From contig JAWLCL010000001.1 of the NCBI GenBank assembly GCA_041687255.1, positions 1 through 64,000 of the forward strand: a stretch of 64,000 nt of DNA. Direction: 5' to 3'. Position 1 is the first letter of the stretch. Every line of letters begins with the position of its first letter. This DNA is from Mariniphaga sp041687255. Its GTDB lineage: Bacteria; Bacteroidota; Bacteroidia; Bacteroidales; Prolixibacteraceae. The translations under genes were made by a program, and so were the position numbers. Below are positions 61,978 to 64,000 of this stretch, one piece after another. The notes beneath the pieces were generated by a model. It had not been told where the DNA came from. It ran no database searches and was given only the letters and a program-made list of their open reading frames with translations.

Positions 61978-62694
61978 TTACATGTTTTCGTTGATGTAAT
62001 CCATAAATTGCTGCCGGTAACTGTTACCTATGGGAAGGCGTTTTTTATTCACCAAAACGGTATTTCCCTCCACCAGTTCCATTTTATCGAGTGAAATGAT
62101 ATAGGACTTATGGATGCGGTAAAAATGGCTTAGAGGAAGGATTTCCATAATCTTTTTCATCGACAGGTTGGCAATAATTTTCTGGGCGGGCAGATGTACC
62201 TGGATATAATCTCCAAGGCCTTCAATGTAGCATATTTCTGAAAAATTAATCTTATAAGTTTTCTTGTTCGATTTTATAAAAAAGAAGTGTTTTTCGGCCG
62301 GGAGCTCCGGTTCATTTTTAGAAGCAGCTTGTTTTAGGGAGAGCAACTCTTCCGCCTTAAAAAAGGCTTTACAAAACCTTTCAAATGAGAAGGGTTTTTT
62401 GAGGTAGTCTACAGCATTCAGTTCAAAACCTTCAAGCGCATATTCCGAATACGCTGTTGTAAATATAACAAGTGGAGCGTCTTTGAGATTCTTTAGGAAA
62501 GCGATGCCTGAGAGTTTTGGCATGTTAATGTCCAGAAAAATTAAATCGGCTTTATTCTGCTGAAGCCATTGGTGTGCGGCAATGGCATCGCTGCATTTTT
62601 CTGCAATAGTTAAATTGGGAAGCTTTCGGGCAAACTGCTCAATGACATTCTGCGCCAGTGGTTCATCATCAACTATCAAAGCTTTTATTTCCAT
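61978..62694 (-). CDS. LytTR-family response regulator
   Basis: The receiver domain (1-120) has the acidic pocket D9/D10, the phosphoacceptor D55 in LIFLDINMP, T80 in FTTAYSEYAL and K-P in YLKKPFS. The C-terminal LytTR DNA-binding domain begins near 135 with FFFIKSNKKTYKI and contains EICYIEGLGDYIQVH and FYRIHKSYIISL. Length 238 is normal. It starts one base after the kinase stop, a standard pair. Confidence 0.95.
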   Translation of the reverse strand: MEIKALIVDDEPLAQNVIEQFARKLPNLTIAEKCSDAIAAHQWLQQNKADLIFLDINMPKLSGIAFLKNLKDAPLVIFTTAYSEYALEGFELNAVDYLKKPFSFERFCKAFFKAEELLSLKQAASKNEPELPAEKHFFFIKSNKKTYKINFSEICYIEGLGDYIQVHLPAQKIIANLSMKKIMEILPLSHFYRIHKSYIISLDKMELVEGNTVLVNKKRLPIGNSYRQQFMDYINENM

Positions 62695-62695
62695 G

Positions 62696-63757
62696 TTATT
62701 TTAGTTTTAGCCTGAGTTTTACAGAATGGACATGGTTTTCATGAACAATTTCAAGATTAAACTCCGACAGTTTATATAAATGCTGTAACCGTTGTTTTAC
62801 ATTGGAAATTCCTATTCCGCTGTTTTTCTTTTCTGCAAAATCAATTGTTTCATAATTATTTTCAATACAAAACATAAGCCAGTCGGGTTTGGTAAAATCG
62901 AACGATATGCGAATGAAATCCTTTCCGTCTATTCCTGGTAATCCATGTTTAAATGCATTATCAATGAAAGGTTCGAACAGCAAAGGTGCAATTTTGGCAG
63001 CAGGTACCTCTCCTTTTATTTGGTAATTGATATGAACCTGATCGGATGTTCTGATTTTCTGCATTGCTACAAAATTATTCACAAACTCTATTTCTTTTTC
63101 AAGTTCTATAAAATTTCCTCTTGATTCATAAATGATATGACGCATTAAATCGGCAAGGGTAAGTATCAGTTCAGGCACTTTTTCCGACTGCATCAATGCA
63201 AGGGAATAAATGTTATTGAGGGAATTGAACAGAAAATGAGGGTTTAGTTGTCCTTTTAAAGATTTTAATTCCGCTTCGAGCTTCTGTTGTTCAATGCGGG
63301 CAAGTTTCAGGTTTAAATCCTGAAGGGTAAGCCAGTCTTTAATGAATTTAAGGAATGAAGTAAATGCCACATACATTAAAGATGCAAAGAAGTAAGCCGC
63401 ATGAAGATTGGAGTCGAACGAATGAAACCGGTTCTCAAGATTAAGAAAATTGCGGAGGGGATAAATCAGCAGGAATTGAATTAACACACTTGCAAATGTC
63501 AGCAAAAGTACCAGCCAAAAAATGTAAAACACATAATGCTTTTCCTTAAGAAATTTCGGGATGAGCACCCACAGATTGACATATACAGCTATTGCAAAGC
63601 CTAAATTTACAATTGCAGCTTTTGAAACAATTTCCAGGTCGAGATGCACCTGCTTTTCATTGTAGTAGAACAGAAGTAACGTAATGCATATGCTGGCCAG
63701 CCACAAAATCAGGTGGGGTAAAAAATTCAGGCGGCTGTATCTGTTGGCATCAGGCAT
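62696..63757 (-). CDS. LytS/YehU-type sensor histidine kinase
   Basis: The 353-residue protein has four hydrophobic helices (about 15-32, 45-66, 76-100, 120-137), a short helical linker (IEQQKLEAELKSLKGQ), and the phospho-acceptor H174 in LNPHFLFNSLNNIYSL. An ATPase domain follows with PLLFEPFIDNAFKHG and GIGISNVKQRL. There is no extracytoplasmic sensor domain, so it may sense the membrane. The ATG overlaps the stop of the upstream gene (TAATG). Confidence 0.95.
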   Translation of the reverse strand: MPDANRYSRLNFLPHLILWLASICITLLLFYYNEKQVHLDLEIVSKAAIVNLGFAIAVYVNLWVLIPKFLKEKHYVFYIFWLVLLLTFASVLIQFLLIYPLRNFLNLENRFHSFDSNLHAAYFFASLMYVAFTSFLKFIKDWLTLQDLNLKLARIEQQKLEAELKSLKGQLNPHFLFNSLNNIYSLALMQSEKVPELILTLADLMRHIIYESRGNFIELEKEIEFVNNFVAMQKIRTSDQVHINYQIKGEVPAAKIAPLLFEPFIDNAFKHGLPGIDGKDFIRISFDFTKPDWLMFCIENNYETIDFAEKKNSGIGISNVKQRLQHLYKLSEFNLEIVHENHVHSVKLRLKLK

Positions 63758-64000
63758 TATATCCGGTCGCGTTTGTAAAAGATTTTCTTCATATAATACA
63801 ACACAGGATTACTGTATTTCAGATTTTTCCAAGGCCTGCTTGAATGAGGCAGGTGCAGAACTTCCACTCCTTTGGCAAGATAATTCTGGTAACCTGCTTT
63901 TTTTGATTGACGGCTTATGGTTACATCAAACCAATCTTTTTCTTGTGGAAGTGTTTTGAAACTGTAGGATTCAAGGAAAGGTAAGGAAAGCAAGGTGCAG
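63757..64000 (-). CDS. 3' part of a probable family 2 glycosyltransferase (partial)
   Basis: The frame is open to the window edge and ends at TAA 63757-63759. The visible 80 residues contain WFDVTISRQSKKAGYQNYL and VEVLHLPHSS, like the last part of GT2 enzymes, where a D-x-D-F-S-like segment precedes a C-terminal strand, with a basic tail (MKKIFYKRDRI). Its stop overlaps the kinase start, so it is likely co-transcribed with the two-component genes. The catalytic part lies outside the window. Confidence 0.6.
   Translation of the reverse strand, partial: CTLLSLPFLESYSFKTLPQEKDWFDVTISRQSKKAGYQNYLAKGVEVLHLPHSSRPWKNLKYSNPVLYYMKKIFYKRDRI

Overview
The window looks like chromosomal DNA of a Bacteroidota member, probably an anaerobic or facultative Bacteroidales/Marinilabiliales-type organism. 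The evidence is a type IX secretion C-terminal domain on a giant surface protein, several promoters of the TTTG-N19/20-TAnnTTTG type, few Shine-Dalgarno sites, the purH-mreBCD-mrdA-rodA order, and many Bacteroidota-typical families (DUF4831, MacB-like permeases, LytTR two-component pair). I saw no rRNA, tRNA, CRISPR, IS element or prophage.

Layout. 1-1084 is an AT-rich patch of decayed toxin-antitoxin genes: a HEPN gene with an internal deletion and frameshift beside an intact MNT nucleotidyltransferase, the last codons of an antitoxin, and the first third of a RelE-like toxin. A solitary MacB-like permease follows on the minus strand. 2538-9771 is a tight operon for purine synthesis and rod-shape peptidoglycan synthesis (purH, mreB, mreC, mreD, PBP2, rodA). 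9952-17538 holds mostly single genes: a KamA-like radical SAM enzyme, an AcpH-like hydrolase, a cyclic-2,3-diphosphoglycerate-synthetase-like GTPase, a PfkB sugar kinase that lacks its catalytic Asp, a DUF1338 enzyme, PPK2 and an SMP-30 protein. 17549-19072 is a minus-strand set with the di-iron repair protein RIC, controlled by a promoter that overlaps a palindrome. 19181-30583 carries an ATP-grasp protein, two LpxL-type acyltransferases, a GDPD, the 3' end of a POT transporter, NnrDE, a DUF4831 protein, an MFS transporter with PepD, and a glyoxalase-fold protein.

30919-39593 contains the most unusual locus. It comprises a lipoprotein, then an HdrA-like/ferredoxin protein, a radical SAM protein, a DUF116-polyprenyl synthase fusion, a small prenyltransferase-fold protein and a squalene-hopene-cyclase-like protein, all on the plus strand and nearly touching. 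I read 32240-38466 as a candidate terpenoid pathway with dedicated iron-sulfur enzymes. No squalene synthase gene is present in the window.

39809-49355 is mostly minus-strand housekeeping: purA, fur, rel/spoT, gmhA, then an epimerase-glycosyltransferase pair on plus, then nudix, miaA and a pRiA4b ORF-3-like gene on minus. 49698-53523 holds a second solitary MacB-like permease, a palindrome-rich intergenic segment, gapA and a small lipoprotein. 53524-61080 is a 2518-residue Ig-like repeat protein with a T9SS sorting signal; its leader carries a TCAA tetranucleotide repeat. The window ends with a nitroreductase and a LytTR regulator/kinase pair coupled to the 3' end of a probable glycosyltransferase.

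All identifications come from reading motifs, lengths and gene order. No database search was run.
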